Below, piece by piece: positions 43,271 to 44,775 of a stretch of 44,775 nt of DNA; position 1 is the stretch's first letter, and every line of letters starts with the position of its first letter. Location: assembly GCA_913057785.1 (NCBI GenBank), contig CAJXPD010000052.1, positions 1 through 44,775 on the forward strand. Direction: 5' to 3'. The notes under the pieces are model-generated. The model worked only from the letters and a program-made list of their open reading frames with translations, made no database searches and had not been told where the DNA came from. This DNA comes from an uncultured Lewinella sp. (lineage in GTDB: Bacteria; Bacteroidota; Bacteroidia; Chitinophagales; Saprospiraceae). Both the position numbers and the translations under genes were made by a program.

Positions 43271-44473
43271 ATGAGACAGTTACCTAATTTCAGCAACAAA
43301 CAGACCTTCATTTTGATGCTTTGTGCTTTAATCTTAGGAGCTTGTGCTTCCCCCATGAAGATGGTTGAAACAGGGAACTATGATGAAGCTATAGAAGTAG
43401 CGGTGAAGCGACTGGCCGGGAAGAAGAACAAAAAGGTAAAGTATGTGCAGGCGTTGGAAGAAGCCTTTGCCAAAATCACTACACGTGATATGAACATGGC
43501 CGATAACTTGAAACGTGAAGGGCAACCTGAGAATTGGGAGAAGGTAAACTCGATCTATAAAAGGATTAAGAATCGCCAAGATAAGATCATGCCGTTGCTG
43601 CCACTGATAGATAAGGATGGCATCAAAGCTAATTTCCGTTTTGTAAAAGTAGAAGGTTTGGAAAGAGAGTCACGGGAAAATGCGGCAAAGTTCCTGTATG
43701 CAGACGCAAGAAAACATTTAACTCAGGCCCAAGAAGGTGATAAGTTAGCGGCCCGCAGAGCTTATGGTCAATTGGAGAAGATTGGAAGATACTATAGAAC
43801 CTATAAAGACAAAGGTCAATTGATGAACCTAGCACATGAGTTGGGTACTTCTTATGTCCTTTTTGAAATGACTAATAATGCCCCAGTAGTGTTGCCGATC
43901 GGTTTCGAAAGAGAGATTACCAGAATGCAGGTGAACGATCTTAATAGCCAGTGGAAGGAATATCATGTTAGACAGCAGTCCGGTGTGGAATATGATTACA
44001 AAGTGGTGATGAATATCACGAATATCAATATAAGCCCTGGTGTGGTACAAGAACGACAATATGTCGATGATCGAGAGATTGAGGATGGCTTTGACTATGT
44101 GTTGGATGAAAATGGAAATGTAATGAAAGACACTTCTGGTAACGACATCAAGGTGCCTCGAAGAGTGATTATCAAGGCGGAGGTCCTAGAAACCTATCAG
44201 AATAAAGCGGCTAACGTAATAGGGCGATTAGAGTATATCGATTTGCAGAGAAACCAAATAATAGATACCGATCAGGTGGCGGTGGAAGCGATATTTGAGA
44301 ACTATGCTGCTACCTTTAGAGGGGATGAGCGAGCACTTAGTGATGAATCAAGACAAAGGATAGGCAATCGACCATTACCATTTCCAGAAAACGCAGATTT
44401 ACTATTCACTGCAGCAGAACAGATGAAGCCCGTAATCAAAAGGAAAATTTCTAGAACTCGAATCATCATCTAA
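43271..44473 (+). CDS. Lipoprotein of unknown function with helical N-terminal domain
   Basis: A 400-residue lipoprotein (lipobox L-G-A-C25 after a hydrophobic stretch). The mature N-terminus (about 30-190) is helical and repeat-like (YDEAIEVAVKRLAGKKNKKVKYVQALEEAF), reminiscent of TPR helices; residues ~190-400 are predicted beta-rich, with the segment VLPIGFEREITRMQVNDLNSQWKEY. I do not recognise the family. It is divergent from the SPFH gene and followed by a good terminator, so it is probably monocistronic. Confidence 0.65.
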   Translation: MRQLPNFSNKQTFILMLCALILGACASPMKMVETGNYDEAIEVAVKRLAGKKNKKVKYVQALEEAFAKITTRDMNMADNLKREGQPENWEKVNSIYKRIKNRQDKIMPLLPLIDKDGIKANFRFVKVEGLERESRENAAKFLYADARKHLTQAQEGDKLAARRAYGQLEKIGRYYRTYKDKGQLMNLAHELGTSYVLFEMTNNAPVVLPIGFEREITRMQVNDLNSQWKEYHVRQQSGVEYDYKVVMNITNINISPGVVQERQYVDDREIEDGFDYVLDENGNVMKDTSGNDIKVPRRVIIKAEVLETYQNKAANVIGRLEYIDLQRNQIIDTDQVAVEAIFENYAATFRGDERALSDESRQRIGNRPLPFPENADLLFTAAEQMKPVIKRKISRTRIII

Positions 44474-44540
44474 CTAGTTTCAGAAAAAGAAATTGCCGAA
44501 AGGCTTGAAGAAGCATAAACAACAGGAATAACAGGATTTG

Positions 44541-44571
44541 AAGCCATCGCAGTAATTTGCGATGGCTTTTT
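44541..44571 (+). terminator. Intrinsic terminator of the lipoprotein gene
   Basis: AAGCCATCGCA (44541-44551) pairs with TGCGATGGCTT (44558-44568) around a 6-nt loop and runs into TTTTTG. The remaining 44572-44658 stretch shows no gene. Confidence 0.8.
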
Positions 44572-44658
44572 GACTTTGGGCAGAGTTGCTATATTGTTGT
44601 CTTTCAATTACATTTGTTCCTTGCCCTAGTGAATGTACACTAAAGGTAAAAGAAAAAA

Positions 44659-44709
44659 GCCCGAAAGAAGATCACTCTAAGGCACGTCCATGCCTTGACT
44701 CTTCCGGGC
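44659..44709 (-). terminator. Nested hairpin, strong - strand terminator or RNA 3' end
   Basis: On the - strand, GCCCG-GAAGA pairs with TCTTC-CGGGC (3-nt TTT bulge), enclosing an inner AAGGCA/TGCCTT stem with a 6-nt loop, and the structure runs into TTTTTTCTTTT. This is an intrinsic terminator for a - strand transcript that starts to the right of the window. Confidence 0.6.
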
Positions 44710-44725
44710 AAAAGACCTCTCAAAA

Positions 44726-44773
44726 GCATTTGCAGTTTATAAGTTGAAAACGCTCCAAGTAGAAGGCAAATGC
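44726..44773. repeat. Inverted repeat at the right edge
   Basis: GCATTTGC (44726-44733) and GCAAATGC (44766-44773) can pair over a 32-nt loop. Together with the preceding hairpin it may belong to a structured - strand RNA or 3' UTR cut by the window end. Confidence 0.35.
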
Positions 44774-44775
44774 CT

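Overview
The window looks like chromosomal DNA of a free-living aerobic member of the phylum Bacteroidota, most likely the Saprospiria/Lewinella side (lineage inferred from protein style, not from a marker tree). Supporting signs are a type IX secretion (T9SS) type A C-terminal sorting domain at 2059-3990, a gliding-motility/CHU_C type B C-terminal domain at 37281-41132, DUF6089/OmpA outer-membrane proteins with thrombospondin type 3 repeats, a DUF1501 plus PSD1 (DUF1549/DUF1553) gene pair, and a few TAnnTTTG-type -7 promoter elements. I see no phage, transposon, CRISPR array, rRNA or tRNA.

Layout. 1-9975 is mostly an envelope and secretion region on the + strand: a truncated LytTR regulator, a serine beta-lactamase-like hydrolase, a T9SS-exported PhoX-like phosphatase, a di-heme cytochrome c peroxidase, a fasciclin-domain protein, a secreted beta-helix protein and a split YeeE/YedE sulfur-type transporter. 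10032-12011 holds a small membrane ORF, a DUF6265 lipoprotein with its AraC-type neighbour, and a stand-alone DUF2470 protein. 12020-24733 lies entirely on the - strand: the DUF1501/PSD1 pair, an OPT transporter preceded by a translationally coupled membrane protein and a Cys/Met-type PLP enzyme, then PhzF, a divergent GH13-like protein and tyrS in a tight cluster. 25065-34851 lies on the + strand: a LolC/E-type permease, a membrane HExxH protein, corA, a dense DnaA-box cluster, nrdB-nrdA, and two DUF6089 outer-membrane proteins. 34883-37081 (-) pairs the NAD(P)HX repair enzyme Nnr with a zinc-site-deficient sirtuin whose start codon directly abuts the nnr stop. 37281-44473 has a very large T9SS adhesin-like protein, a porin-like barrel, an SPFH/band 7 protein and a lipoprotein of unknown function.

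The strongest unusual signals are: (1) three perfect and two near-perfect DnaA boxes within 100 bp upstream of the ribonucleotide reductase genes, either a chromosomal origin or DnaA control of dNTP synthesis; (2) a divergent GH13-fold enzyme co-directional with tyrS and phzF; (3) an internal tandem duplication of a five-domain, about 405-residue block in the large T9SS protein; (4) the nnr-sirtuin operon, whose sirtuin has lost the usual zinc cysteines but keeps the Tyr/Arg acyl-pocket signature; and (5) a nested RNA-like hairpin at the right edge that reads as a strong terminator for an unseen - strand gene.
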